From Salinisphaera sp. Q1T1-3 (lineage in GTDB: Bacteria > Pseudomonadota > Gammaproteobacteria > Nevskiales > Salinisphaeraceae): DNA of 64,000 nt. Below the pieces are notes generated by a model that had not been told where the DNA came from, did not search any database, and saw only the letters and a program-made list of their open reading frames with translations. The stretch spans positions 92,441 through 156,440 of the forward strand of contig NZ_QZWD01000009.1 of the NCBI RefSeq assembly GCF_003602005.1, written 5' to 3'. The translations under genes were made by a program, and so were the position numbers. Below are positions 1 through 8,149 of this stretch, one piece after another (the stretch's first letter is position 1; every line of letters starts with the position of its first letter).

Positions 1-362
1 CCGTCTTCCAGTACGACGTTGAGGACGCGCCCGCCGGCACGCTGACGGGCGATGCGCGCCGCATCGGCCGAGGAGATGCCGACAGCCGCTCCGGTGTTCG
101 CTTTCGCCTCCGGCTTCTGCTGGTTTTGATCATGCTGTTTAGTGTCCGAAAGAGACAGCGGCTGGGCCGACGCGCGGCTCCGGTCGTGTTCGGCGTGCTG
201 GACCTGTTGCATGGTGCGTGGATCGAGCCCCACGAAACCCGGACTGGCTTCGGCGATCGCCGAAGACAACAGGAACAGCAGCCCACCGACGGCAAGCTGG
301 GCGGCGTGACGACCGTCCCATGAATGAAGACTGGCAAGATCCGCTGTTCTAGGGGCGCGCAT
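1..362 (-). CDS. PepSY-domain protein, N-terminal part (runs off left edge)
   Basis: Only the first 120 codons lie in the window. Reading from the ATG at 362, residues 22-39 (QLAVGGLLFLLSSAIAEA) form a hydrophobic export signal or membrane anchor. A polar linker rich in Q, S and K follows. The visible end, about residues 96-120, contains ISSADAARIARQRAGGRVL, which matches the beginning of a PepSY repeat. PepSY proteins are periplasmic and often inhibit proteases or accompany two-component systems; which applies here cannot be seen. The start is the first ATG of the open frame and no strong ribosome site precedes it. Family assignment rests on about 25 residues, so it is moderate. Confidence 0.6.
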   Translation of the reverse strand, partial: MRAPRTADLASLHSWDGRHAAQLAVGGLLFLLSSAIAEASPGFVGLDPRTMQQVQHAEHDRSRASAQPLSLSDTKQHDQNQQKPEAKANTGAAVGISSADAARIARQRAGGRVLNVVLED

Positions 363-775
363 GGGAAGATTCAGTCCGAAACGGGACAGCCGCGATGCGC
401 CAATGGGGGATCGGGCACGTCGGTGCAACGATGAATGGTCGTGCCGCCGGCGGCGACAGGAAAGTCGAAACGAGGGAATGCGCGATTCCGGATGAATCGT
501 CTTGCTCGGACCGATCGGCGTCGCCCGGACTGGGGCTGCGTGCCGGGGCGGATGCGGCTTGCATCGGGCGCGCCGCTCGGGGAACGCATGCCATGGACAA
601 CCGTCCGGTGTCGGTTTCCGGGCCGTTGTCGAGCGGACACCAAGACGTATTGTGTGACAACGACATATCGAACACCTCGTTGGATTCGACACTAGGCTGC
701 CCGCGCTGAATACGTGCTTAAAATCCAGGTGGCGGCCAGACGATGCCCTCCGACACCGTCCGGCCGTCTCGAACG
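363..775. other. Intergenic stretch without a recognised gene
   Basis: These 413 bases lie between the start of the PepSY gene (leftward) and the stop of the BON-domain lipoprotein gene (leftward). Several open frames exist on both strands, but they are arginine/proline-rich shadows without ribosome sites. The promoter of the PepSY gene must lie here; I see no clear hexamers. Confidence 0.5.
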
Positions 776-1315
776 TTACTGATTCTGGTTCGTTCCCTTG
801 TTGTTCTGGCCGGCCGAGTCGGGGGCGCTGTCCCCGGATTTGCTGATCTGGAGTCTGTCGACGACATGGGCGACGCCGGGCTGGTTCTTGACCAGTTCGA
901 CGGCCTTGTCACGTGTCTTCTTGTCGGGAACGGCGCCGGTCAGGGTCACCACGCTCTGCTCGACGCCGACCGATATGGCGGCATCCGAGAAGCGACTCTT
1001 GTTGAGCACGTCCTTTTGCAGTACACGGAACAGGATCTGATCGGTCGCACTCTTCTGAACCTTCTGGCGAGCCTGCTCCATATCCTGGCGCGTCGAGTCC
1101 AGGTCCTGTTGTGCCTGCTGGAAGCTCTGCTGAGCCTGTCGCATCTGCTGACGCGCGTTCTCGACGCGTTTCTGAGCGTCGTTGAGCTCCTGCTTGGAAT
1201 CGTTGAGCGAATTCACGGCATCGTCGTACTGGTCCTGCGGCGACTGGGAACAGCCGGTCGCGAGCGTCGCAGCGAACAGGCCGGCGGCGAACGTCGTTCG
1301 GAAACGGCAATGCAT
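776..1315 (-). CDS. BON-domain lipoprotein with coiled coil
   Basis: A 179-residue envelope protein. The N-terminus (MHCRFRTTFAAGLF...ATLATGC) is a lipoprotein signal with the lipidated Cys at about residue 22. Residues 28-95 are Gln/Asp/Arg-rich heptad-like sequence predicted to be a long coiled coil. Residues about 95-160 form a BON domain (RFSDAAISVGVEQSVVTLTG, then a valine-rich second half), a fold linked to phospholipid or envelope binding in OsmY and DolP. A polar tail ends the protein. The open frame extends well upstream, but the lipobox fixes the start at 1315. Likely periplasmic face of inner or outer membrane; the exact role is unknown. Confidence 0.8.
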   Translation of the reverse strand: MHCRFRTTFAAGLFAATLATGCSQSPQDQYDDAVNSLNDSKQELNDAQKRVENARQQMRQAQQSFQQAQQDLDSTRQDMEQARQKVQKSATDQILFRVLQKDVLNKSRFSDAAISVGVEQSVVTLTGAVPDKKTRDKAVELVKNQPGVAHVVDRLQISKSGDSAPDSAGQNNKGTNQNQ

Positions 1316-1460
1316 GGTTTTTGTCCTTGTTACACGCGTCAGGCGTAGGAAATTACCAGATCCAGGATGAACGCCGGACGAGCCGCGACGAATCCTCTTG
1401 CATCCGGCAGGCTCGGGACGCCCGAGCTGCCCGATGACGGCTGGCGTACAATCGCGCGCC

Positions 1461-2456
1461 ATGTGGATCGGCGACTTCCAGTTGGCTGGCAATCTCGCGC
1501 TCGCGCCAATGGCGGGCGTGACCGATCGTGTCTTTCGCAGCCTGTGTCGCAGCCAGGGCGCGACGGTGACAACCGGCGAGATGGTGTCGGCGCGGGCCGA
1601 GCTGCGCACGACACGCAAATCGCGCCAACGTCTGGATTTCAGCGGCGAGCCGCGACCTCATATCGTCCAGATCGCCGGCGGGGATGCCGCCGATCTTGCC
1701 GCGGCGGCACGCTGTAACGCCGAGGCCGGTGCCGACATCATCGATATCAACATGGGGTGTCCGGCCAAAAAGGTCTATCGCAAGGCGGCAGGTTCGGCGC
1801 TGATGGCCGATATCGATCAGGTGGAGCGCATTCTGGATGCCGTGGTCGCGGCCAGTCCGGTGCCGGTGACGCTCAAGATGCGGACCGGTGTCTCGGCCGA
1901 TCGCATCAATGCGGTGGCGATCGCGCGTCTGGCCGAGGCCGCGGGCATCGCGGCCGTGGCCGTGCACGGCCGCACGCGCGACCAGCACTACAACGGAATC
2001 GCGGAGTACGCGACGATCGCTGCCGTCAAAGCGGCCGTCTCGATCCCGGTCTGGGCCAATGGCGATGTCGACTCGACGGACAAGGCTGTCGAGGTGCTGG
2101 CGGCCACGGGTGCCGATGGTCTGATGATCGGGCGGGCGGCCTGTCGACGGCCGTGGTTGTTCGGCCTGATCGGGCAGCGTCTGGCCGGAGGCGCGACACC
2201 GATGGCGCCGAGTCTGGCCGACGAGCGGGAGCTGATGCTCGGGCTGATCGAGCAGATCCACGATTTCTATGGCGAGGCTCAGGGCGTGCGTGTGGCACGC
2301 AAGCACATCGGCTGGCTGGCCGACCGCCACCCGCTGCATCCGACCTGGTATCTCGATCTGATGCAGGCCGATAGTGGGCCACGTCAGTGTCATCGGCTGG
2401 CGCGTCTGTTCGATGCGCTCGGGAATGTCGTCGACAGACAGGCGGCCGATATTTGA
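1461..2456 (+). CDS. dusB: tRNA-dihydrouridine synthase B
   Basis: A 331-residue FMN-dependent enzyme that reduces uridines in the tRNA D-loop with NADPH. The TIM-barrel signature LAPMAGVTDRVFR is at residues 14-26. The catalytic Cys is C100 in DINMGCPAKKV, and the FMN-phosphate region ANGDVDS...GLMIGRAACRRPWLF is present. Length fits DusB (about 320-330). The ATG at 1461 gives the usual MxIG start; the open frame continues upstream without homology. In enterobacteria dusB is followed by fis; here the next gene is an unrelated small protein. The stop codon is embedded in an FNR-type box (2453-2466). Confidence 0.95.
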   Translation: MWIGDFQLAGNLALAPMAGVTDRVFRSLCRSQGATVTTGEMVSARAELRTTRKSRQRLDFSGEPRPHIVQIAGGDAADLAAAARCNAEAGADIIDINMGCPAKKVYRKAAGSALMADIDQVERILDAVVAASPVPVTLKMRTGVSADRINAVAIARLAEAAGIAAVAVHGRTRDQHYNGIAEYATIAAVKAAVSIPVWANGDVDSTDKAVEVLAATGADGLMIGRAACRRPWLFGLIGQRLAGGATPMAPSLADERELMLGLIEQIHDFYGEAQGVRVARKHIGWLADRHPLHPTWYLDLMQADSGPRQCHRLARLFDALGNVVDRQAADI

Positions 2457-2466
2457 TCTGGATCAT
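2453..2466. promoter_or_regulatory. FNR/ANR box 1 (one mismatch)
   Basis: TTGATctggATCAt, 13 of 14 with the FNR consensus TTGAT-N4-ATCAA, and it contains the dusB stop. Its centre (2459.5) is 29.5 bases before CAGGCT (2489-2494), the same spacing as at the other three boxes. It would drive the small gene at 2526. Confidence 0.6.
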
Positions 2467-2525
2467 CGAGCCGGGTCGTATTCCGGCCCAGGCTCGGGGC
2501 TTTGTCAGCAACGGCGGAGTCCGCG

Positions 2526-2804
2526 ATGTCTGTATCCACCCCCCGAATCAGCGTGGCGATCGGCCATATCGGTCGTGACCGGATCATGCTCATGGCCCTG
2601 AGCGAGGCCGCAGCGCGCCACGGAGCGCGGCTGATCGGACGCTACGAGCCGGGGCGTCGCCACCAAGACGATGCACCGCCGGCCTGTTGTCGCGACTGCG
2701 ATGTCGCGGCCGACTTCGCCCGGCGTCTGTTCGAAAACCTGTGTCGACGAGCGGGCCTGGCCAATTACGCCTGGCTCGACGGGCGACGTCTCTCATGTGG
2801 TTGA
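2526..2804 (+). CDS. Conserved-looking small protein of unknown function, FNR-box controlled
   Basis: A 92-residue soluble basic protein that I do not recognise. The N-terminal half (RISVAIGHIGRDRIMLMALS) looks like a beta-alpha start. The middle has a cysteine cluster, PACCRDCDV, with another Cys further on (ENLCRR), which could bind metal. The ATG at 2526 follows GGAGT (2516-2520) at good spacing; an in-frame TTG at 2502 is less likely. FNR boxes sit on both sides: one 60 bases upstream and one overlapping its stop, so it is probably made at low oxygen. No transmembrane segment or signal peptide. Confidence 0.65.
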   Translation: MSVSTPRISVAIGHIGRDRIMLMALSEAAARHGARLIGRYEPGRRHQDDAPPACCRDCDVAADFARRLFENLCRRAGLANYAWLDGRRLSCG

Positions 2805-2814
2805 TCTGGATCAA
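2801..2814. promoter_or_regulatory. FNR/ANR box 2 (perfect) upstream of ompW
   Basis: TTGATctggATCAA, a perfect palindromic FNR/ANR site whose left arm contains the TGA stop of the preceding gene. Centre 2807.5. A weak -10 (CAGAGT, 2837-2842) lies at the class II distance, predicting a start near 2849, 55 bases before the ompW ATG. Confidence 0.8.
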
Positions 2815-2903
2815 TAACCCAATGGCGTGATGGCGTCAGAGTGTCTTCCAGCGGCGTGCCGGAAAGACGCCGCGGCTCGATACACCGCAAGGGAGACAAC
2901 GGC

Positions 2904-3590
2904 ATGAACATTCGACGAGCGGTCGCCGGCGTGATCGGTCTCGGCCTGTTATTCACCGGGGGCGCGGCCGCCGCGGCCGGCCCGTTGAGCGCAGGCCAGG
3001 TCATTCTGCGCGCCGGGGCGACCGGCGTGCTGCCGGACGAGGACACGCATCAGGTTGGCGGCGCGCTTGCGCCGGCGCTGGCCGGCACGCATGTCGCCGT
3101 CGATAACGACGTCAAGCCGGGCATCACGCTCGCCTACATGCTGACCGACCATATCGACGTCGAACTGCTCGGCGCCTGGCCGTTCAAGCACGAGGCCACA
3201 CTACGCGGCGGGGCGCTGGCGGGGACGCGCCTGGGGTCGATCAAGCATCTGCCGCCGACGCTCAGCGTGGATTATCACTTCGATACCGGGACGCCGGTCA
3301 CGCCTTATGTCGGCGTCGGCGTGAACTACACGATGTTCTTTGACGAGCAGGTCGACGATGCCGCGGCCGCCGCTGGCGTGACGGGTCTCGATCTGTCGAA
3401 TTCGTTCGGGCCGGCGGCCCAGGTCGGTGTCGACTACATGCTGGGTGATCACTGGTTGGTCAATGCCAACGTGCGTTATCTGCAGATCGATACCAATGCG
3501 CGGGTCGCGACGGCCGGCGGCGGCCGTACCGATGTCGATCTGGACATCGACCCGTGGGTCTATACCGCCGCCATCGGCTATCGTTTCTGA
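2904..3590 (+). CDS. ompW: OmpW-family outer membrane porin
   Basis: A 228-residue outer membrane beta-barrel. Residues 1-23 are a signal peptide (IGLGLLFTGGAAAAA). The mature part has alternating amphipathic strands, with family features VILRAGATGVLPDED, HLPPTLSVDYHFD, PYVGVGVNYTMFF and the terminal VYTAAIGYRF ending in Phe, the signal for barrel assembly. OmpW is an eight-stranded barrel for small hydrophobic compounds, and in E. coli it is a known FNR target; the perfect box at 2801-2814 fits that. The ATG at 2904 follows AAGGGAG. The gene converges on fnr with only 16 bases between them. Confidence 0.92.
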   Translation: MNIRRAVAGVIGLGLLFTGGAAAAAGPLSAGQVILRAGATGVLPDEDTHQVGGALAPALAGTHVAVDNDVKPGITLAYMLTDHIDVELLGAWPFKHEATLRGGALAGTRLGSIKHLPPTLSVDYHFDTGTPVTPYVGVGVNYTMFFDEQVDDAAAAAGVTGLDLSNSFGPAAQVGVDYMLGDHWLVNANVRYLQIDTNARVATAGGGRTDVDLDIDPWVYTAAIGYRF

Positions 3591-3606
3591 TGCGGTGGTC
3601 GGCCGG

Positions 3607-4350
3607 TCACTGGTCCGCGGCCCAGGCACCGTGCCCGGCCCAGGTCTCGAGCGCGTCGAAATCGCATATCGCGACTTCGGCGCGGGCGAGTGTGATGATG
3701 CCGTTGTGCTGCATGCGGCTGAGCACGCGGCTGACGGTCTCGATGCGCATGCCGAGGAAATTGGCCAGCTCGGCGCGCTTCATGGACAGCCGGATCGGCG
3801 AGGCAGGGAGGCCGCGCTGCTGGCGCCGGCGCGACAGACAGAGCAGCAGGGTGGCGATACGCCCTTCGCTGTTCTTGCGTCCCAGCGTCAGCAACAGCGA
3901 TTCGTCGTCGGATAGTGCCTGGCCCATCAGACGCATCATCTGGCGTCGCAGGCTCGGTATGTCGTCGATCAGATCGTCCAGACGCTCGAATTCGATTCGA
4001 CAGATCCGACTGTCCTCAAGCGCAGTGGCAGTGCACTGATGCGTCTGGGCGCCGAAGCCGTCGAGGCCGAGCAGATCACCGGGATAATAGAAACCCATGA
4101 TCTGTTCCAGCCCGTCGGCATCGAGCATGGCGGTTTTCAGGGCGCCGGCACTGACGGCATAGATCGCGGCCAGCGGTTCGCCCTGCCGAAACAGTGTCTT
4201 GCCGCGCGGCAGCGGGACGGCCACTTCGACTTCCGTTTCCAGCTGGGCGACATCATCGGTATCCAGGCCGTACGGCAGGCACAGATGGGCCAGCGAGCAC
4301 TGACCGCAGGCCTGATTGACTTGTTCGAGACGACGAGACGTGGCGGGCAT
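3607..4350 (-). CDS. fnr: FNR/ANR-type oxygen-sensing transcription regulator
   Basis: A 247-residue Crp-Fnr family regulator. The [4Fe-4S] ligands are visible: C15, C18 and C24 in CGQCSLAHLC, and C106 in HQCTATAL. The cyclic-nucleotide-like fold (FRQGEPLAAIYAVSAG) is followed by a dimerisation helix and a C-terminal helix-turn-helix whose recognition helix ETVSRVLSRM keeps the E-xx-SR residues that read TTGAT. Oxygen destroys the cluster, so the protein acts under low oxygen. The ATG at 4350 places the first Cys at the usual position; the open frame upstream has no homology. A perfect FNR box (4501-4514) in the divergent region suggests autoregulation together with control of cydDC. Confidence 0.95.
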   Translation of the reverse strand: MPATSRRLEQVNQACGQCSLAHLCLPYGLDTDDVAQLETEVEVAVPLPRGKTLFRQGEPLAAIYAVSAGALKTAMLDADGLEQIMGFYYPGDLLGLDGFGAQTHQCTATALEDSRICRIEFERLDDLIDDIPSLRRQMMRLMGQALSDDESLLLTLGRKNSEGRIATLLLCLSRRRQQRGLPASPIRLSMKRAELANFLGMRIETVSRVLSRMQHNGIITLARAEVAICDFDALETWAGHGAWAADQ

Positions 4351-4500
4351 GACACAGCGCTTATCGTTGAATCCGAGACATCGGCGACCGGTTCTTGTGC
4401 GTCCGGTCGAAAAATGACGGGTACACCGTAGCTTACGCTGGTTTGAAAATTCATGAGTCGGGCACGATGAAATCGCGCAACGCTTGCTTGTGGGCATGAT

Positions 4501-4514
4501 TTGATCTGGATCAA
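4501..4514. promoter_or_regulatory. FNR/ANR box 3 (perfect) between fnr and cydD
   Basis: TTGATctggATCAA centred at 4507.5. A -10-like TAGGCT at 4537-4542 lies at the exact class II spacing and predicts a cydD start near 4549. On the fnr side no -10 occurs at the matching distance, so for fnr the box more likely represses or acts from upstream. Confidence 0.85.
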
Positions 4515-4573
4515 GAAGTCCGCGCGTGCCTCGCACTAGGCTGACTGCACTGGTTTTCCGCGCACGCTCCCCC

Positions 4574-6328
4574 ATGAGTGCCACGACCGCGGCCGATGCC
4601 CCCGGCTGGCTCGCTTCACAAAAAAGCCGTGTGTCCGGGCCGGTGGCCACGACCATCGGTCTGGGGCTGGCCGGTGGTCTGCTGTTGATCGTCCAGGCCA
4701 GCCTGTTCGCGTTGCTGGCCAATGCCGTGATCTTCGACAACGCGGGTCTGGCGCGTATCGCGCCCTGGCTGATCGGTATCGCGGCCCTGGTGCTGGTCAG
4801 GGCGGGGCTGGTCTATGCCGCCCAGCAGAGCGCCTTCGTTGCCGGCCGTCGTATCAAGACGGCGATCCGGGCTCGTCTGATCGCCCGCCTCGGCACGCTC
4901 GGCATCGTCTGGCAGCGGGCCACGCCGACCGGGGATGTGGTCAACACGCTGACCGATGGCGTCGAGGCATTGGAGGCCTATTACGCGCGCTATCTGCCAC
5001 AGAGCGCGCTGGCGGCCCTGATCCCGTTGTCGATTCTGGTCGTGGTCGTGCCGATCGACTGGCTCTCCGCGCTCATTCTGGTGATCACCGCGCCGCTGAT
5101 TCCGGTGTTCATGGTCTTCATCGGACGCGGCGCGGAAAAACTCAATCAGCGCCAGTGGCGTCGCATGGGACAGTTGTCGGGGCATTTCCTCGATGCGCTG
5201 TCCGGCCTGAGTACGCTGCGGATCTTCAATCTCGGCCGGCGCGAAGCGCGTCTGATCGCGCGCTTTTCCGAGGAATACCGGCTGGCTACGCTGCGCGTGC
5301 TGCGCCTGGCGTTCGTTTCGTCGTTGGTACTGGAGTTTCTGGCCACGGTGAGCATCGCGATGGTCGCAGTGCTGATCGGGTTCCGACTGCTCTGGGGAGA
5401 TCTCGGTTTCGCCGCCGGCTTCGTCGTGCTCCTGCTGGCACCGGAGTTCTATCTGCCGCTGCGCAACATGGGCAGCGTGTATCACGCCCGCATGGAGGCG
5501 ATCGGCGCGGCCGAGGGCATCGTGGTCCTGCTCGACGAGGCCGAAAGCGGGCCGGCGACGGCGATGCCCGGCACAGAGCAGATCGGGCTCGCCGCCGGTC
5601 GTGCGCCTTATATCGAGCTGCGCGATGTCGGGCTGTGCTATCCGGACGGCACGCCAGCGCTGCGTGCGATCGATCTCGCGATCACGCCGGGCGAAACGGT
5701 GGCTATCGTGGGGGCCTCGGGGGCCGGCAAGAGCACGCTTGCCGGCGTGCTGCTCGGGCTGCTGGCGCCGAGTACCGGGCAGGTGTGGGTCGACGGGATC
5801 GATCGGTCGCAGCTGGATGCAGGATACTGGCACCGGTTTTGTGCCTGGGTGCCGCAGCAGCCGCGGCTGTTCCACGGCACGGTGCGCGACAATCTGGCGC
5901 TGGCCGATCCGGCCGCCGACGACGCGACACTCTGGCACGCACTCGAACGGGCCCAGGCGCGCGACTTCGTGGCCGCGCTTGCCGACGGTCTGGACACCGC
6001 GATCGGCGAACGCGGCCTGTCGTTGTCGGGCGGCGAGATCCAGCGCCTGGCGATAGCCCGGGCGCTCGTCTCGCAGGCGCCCTTCGTCGTCGTCGACGAA
6101 GCCAGCGCCCATCTCGATCGGCCGAACGAGGTGGCCCTGACCGCGGCCCTGGCCGAGCTCGGCGCGGGGCGCAGCCTCGTGGTCATCGCGCATCGCCTGG
6201 CCACGATCCGACGGGCCGACCGGATCGTGGTGCTCGATGCCGGACGCATCGTCGAGATCGGAACCCACAACCGCCTGCGCGCGGCCGGCGGGCCCTATGC
6301 CGCCATGCTCGGCGAGGCCCCCCGATGA
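4574..6328 (+). CDS. cydD: Thiol reductant ABC exporter, subunit CydD
   Basis: A 584-residue half-transporter. Six transmembrane helices span residues 20-300, followed by a nucleotide-binding domain with Walker A GASGAGKST, signature LSLSGGEIQRLAIARAL and Walker B FVVVDEASAHLD. With CydC it forms a heterodimer in the inner membrane that transports glutathione/cysteine and haem, and it is required to assemble cytochrome bd. The ATG at 4574 was chosen because it starts at the natural length and lies 25 bases after the predicted FNR-dependent start; an in-frame GTG at 4526 would add 16 residues. It overlaps cydC by four bases (ATGA). Confidence 0.93.
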   Translation: MSATTAADAPGWLASQKSRVSGPVATTIGLGLAGGLLLIVQASLFALLANAVIFDNAGLARIAPWLIGIAALVLVRAGLVYAAQQSAFVAGRRIKTAIRARLIARLGTLGIVWQRATPTGDVVNTLTDGVEALEAYYARYLPQSALAALIPLSILVVVVPIDWLSALILVITAPLIPVFMVFIGRGAEKLNQRQWRRMGQLSGHFLDALSGLSTLRIFNLGRREARLIARFSEEYRLATLRVLRLAFVSSLVLEFLATVSIAMVAVLIGFRLLWGDLGFAAGFVVLLLAPEFYLPLRNMGSVYHARMEAIGAAEGIVVLLDEAESGPATAMPGTEQIGLAAGRAPYIELRDVGLCYPDGTPALRAIDLAITPGETVAIVGASGAGKSTLAGVLLGLLAPSTGQVWVDGIDRSQLDAGYWHRFCAWVPQQPRLFHGTVRDNLALADPAADDATLWHALERAQARDFVAALADGLDTAIGERGLSLSGGEIQRLAIARALVSQAPFVVVDEASAHLDRPNEVALTAALAELGAGRSLVVIAHRLATIRRADRIVVLDAGRIVEIGTHNRLRAAGGPYAAMLGEAPR

Positions 6329-8103
6329 GCGATCTGCGCTGGTGGTGGCAGCGGGCGCGACCGTATCGCGGCGCTTTCGCGCTGGGGCTTGTGCTGTCGA
6401 TCGTGACGATGGCCTCGAATATGGCACTGCTGGCGGTGTCCGGCGGTTTCATCGCCGCAATGGCGGCCGCCGGGCTGGCCGGCCTCGACATGAACTACTT
6501 CACGCCGGCAGCCGCCATCCGGGGCTTGGCGATTACGCGGACGGTCGGACGCTACTTCGAGCGGCTGGTCAATCACGATGCCACGCTGAAAGTGCTGACC
6601 GGCCTGCGTGTCTGGTTCTATAACCAGATCGAACCGCTGTCGGCGCATCAATGGTCACGTCTGCGCGGCGGTGATCTGCTGGCGCGGGTGCGCTCGGACA
6701 TCGATACCCTGAGCGGCGTCTATCTACAGCTCGTGGTGCCGGCGATCGCCGGGGGGCTCTGTATTCTCGGCGCCACTGCGGTCTGGGCCTGCTACAGCGG
6801 CGCGGTCGCTGTCGTGAATCTGGCCTGCCTGGTGGTAGCCGGTGGCGTGCTGCCCTGGGCCGTGGCGCGCGCGGGCGAGGCGCCCGGACAGGCCGCGGTG
6901 GCCGTCGCGGCCCGCCTCAAGAGCGAAACCGTGGATCTGGTGGCCGGACTGGGCGAGCTGCAGATTTTCGGTGCCTTCGAGCGCCGGGCAGATGAAGTCG
7001 CGGCTCTGACCGAGGCCCATCTGGATCATCAGGCCCGCCTGTCGCGCCTGACCGGGCTCGGTCAGGCCGGCGTGCTGGTCGCGGTCAATGCCGCGCTCGT
7101 GGCTACGGTGCTACTGATCGTGCCGGTGATTCGTGCCGGTGCTATCGCGCCGGTGGACTTCGCCGTCGTCACGCTGCTGGTGCTGGCCAGCGCCGAGGCG
7201 GTGGCCCAGATGCCGACGGCATGGCAGGCGCTGGGCCAGTTTCGGGCAGCCACACGGCGGTTGCGGGCCTTCGAGGCATTGCGCCCGGCGATCATCGAGC
7301 CGGAGACGCCGCTGCCGGCGCCGCGTCGTCACACGCTGGTCTTCGATCGGGTATGCGCCCGGCATACGCCCGATGCGCCCTGGGCGCTGGCCGAGGCGAC
7401 GTTCTCGATCGCGCCCGGTGAACACGTGGCGATCATCGGGGCCAGCGGCGCCGGCAAGAGCACGTTGGTGCATCTGCTGACGCGCATGACTCTGGCCGAA
7501 CGCGGCATGGTGCGCTGGGGCGGGGCGCCGGTGGCGGCCTACGACAGCCACGATTTGCGCGCTGCCCTCGCCGTCGTGCCGCAACATATCCATCTGTTCC
7601 ATGCCTCGGTCGCCGACAACATCGCAGTCGGCGACCCGGCGGCCGACGAGGGCGCACTCGTGGCAGCGGCCCGGGCGGCCGCCATCCACGACGACATCAT
7701 GGCCTTGCCCGAGGGCTACGACACGCTGGTCGGCGAGCAGGGCATGCGGTTGTCCGGCGGCCAGATCCGGCGTATCGGCATTGCCCGTGCCCTGCTGCGC
7801 CGCGCCCCGATCGTCGTCATGGACGAGCCGGGCGAAGGGCTTGACCGGGCAACGGCCGAGCGCTTCTGGCAGGCGGCCGGCTCGTATCTGGCCGGCCGTA
7901 CGTTGCTGGTCGTCTCGCATCAGCCGGAATGGGTAGCCCACTGCGAGCGCGTGATCGTGCTCGATCGCGGGCGCGTGGTCGGCGACGGCCCGCCGGAAAC
8001 GCTGGCCGAGACCTGTGCTGAATATCGTCGTCTGACCCGGCCCGGCGGGCGACTTGATCCAGATCAAAAGCCCGCCCGGGCAGCCTGTCTAACCTTGTCC
8101 TGA
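6325..8103 (+). CDS. cydC: Thiol reductant ABC exporter, subunit CydC
   Basis: A 592-residue partner of CydD with the same plan: six membrane helices (about 15-300), Walker A GASGAGKST, signature LSGGQIRRIGIARAL, Walker B IVVMDEPGEGLD and H-loop VVSHQ. NYFTPAAAIRGLAITRTVGR is typical of the CydC N-terminal half. Its ATG overlaps the cydD stop, indicating translational coupling. The last 17 codons contain the FNR box for cydAB, so the coding end doubles as a regulatory site. The frame is stop-free far into cydD (from 5155), but that part is only a shadow. Confidence 0.93.
   Translation: MSDLRWWWQRARPYRGAFALGLVLSIVTMASNMALLAVSGGFIAAMAAAGLAGLDMNYFTPAAAIRGLAITRTVGRYFERLVNHDATLKVLTGLRVWFYNQIEPLSAHQWSRLRGGDLLARVRSDIDTLSGVYLQLVVPAIAGGLCILGATAVWACYSGAVAVVNLACLVVAGGVLPWAVARAGEAPGQAAVAVAARLKSETVDLVAGLGELQIFGAFERRADEVAALTEAHLDHQARLSRLTGLGQAGVLVAVNAALVATVLLIVPVIRAGAIAPVDFAVVTLLVLASAEAVAQMPTAWQALGQFRAATRRLRAFEALRPAIIEPETPLPAPRRHTLVFDRVCARHTPDAPWALAEATFSIAPGEHVAIIGASGAGKSTLVHLLTRMTLAERGMVRWGGAPVAAYDSHDLRAALAVVPQHIHLFHASVADNIAVGDPAADEGALVAAARAAAIHDDIMALPEGYDTLVGEQGMRLSGGQIRRIGIARALLRRAPIVVMDEPGEGLDRATAERFWQAAGSYLAGRTLLVVSHQPEWVAHCERVIVLDRGRVVGDGPPETLAETCAEYRRLTRPGGRLDPDQKPARAACLTLS
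8054..8067. promoter_or_regulatory. FNR/ANR box 4 (perfect) upstream of cydA
   Basis: TTGATccagATCAA centred at 8060.5, inside the 3' end of cydC. TAACCT at 8090-8095 lies at the class II distance, predicting a start near 8102, about 48 bases before the cydA ATG. cydABX can therefore be transcribed independently of cydDC. Confidence 0.85.
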
Positions 8104-8149
8104 CCGGCCGCCCCGGCTGGCCGAGATTTTTCGATCGGAGAACGTACCG

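Noticed and set aside
2457..2525. fis expected after dusB
   Set aside because: No Fis-like sequence; the following gene lacks the helix-turn-helix of Fis.
5155..6324. Long open frame running in the cydC frame through most of cydD
   Set aside because: It is out of frame with cydD, arginine-rich and lacks motifs; CydC homology begins only at 6325.
4616..6427. 603-codon antisense frame over cydD
   Set aside because: Typical high-GC antisense shadow rich in R, D, Q and H; cydD has complete ABC motifs on the other strand.
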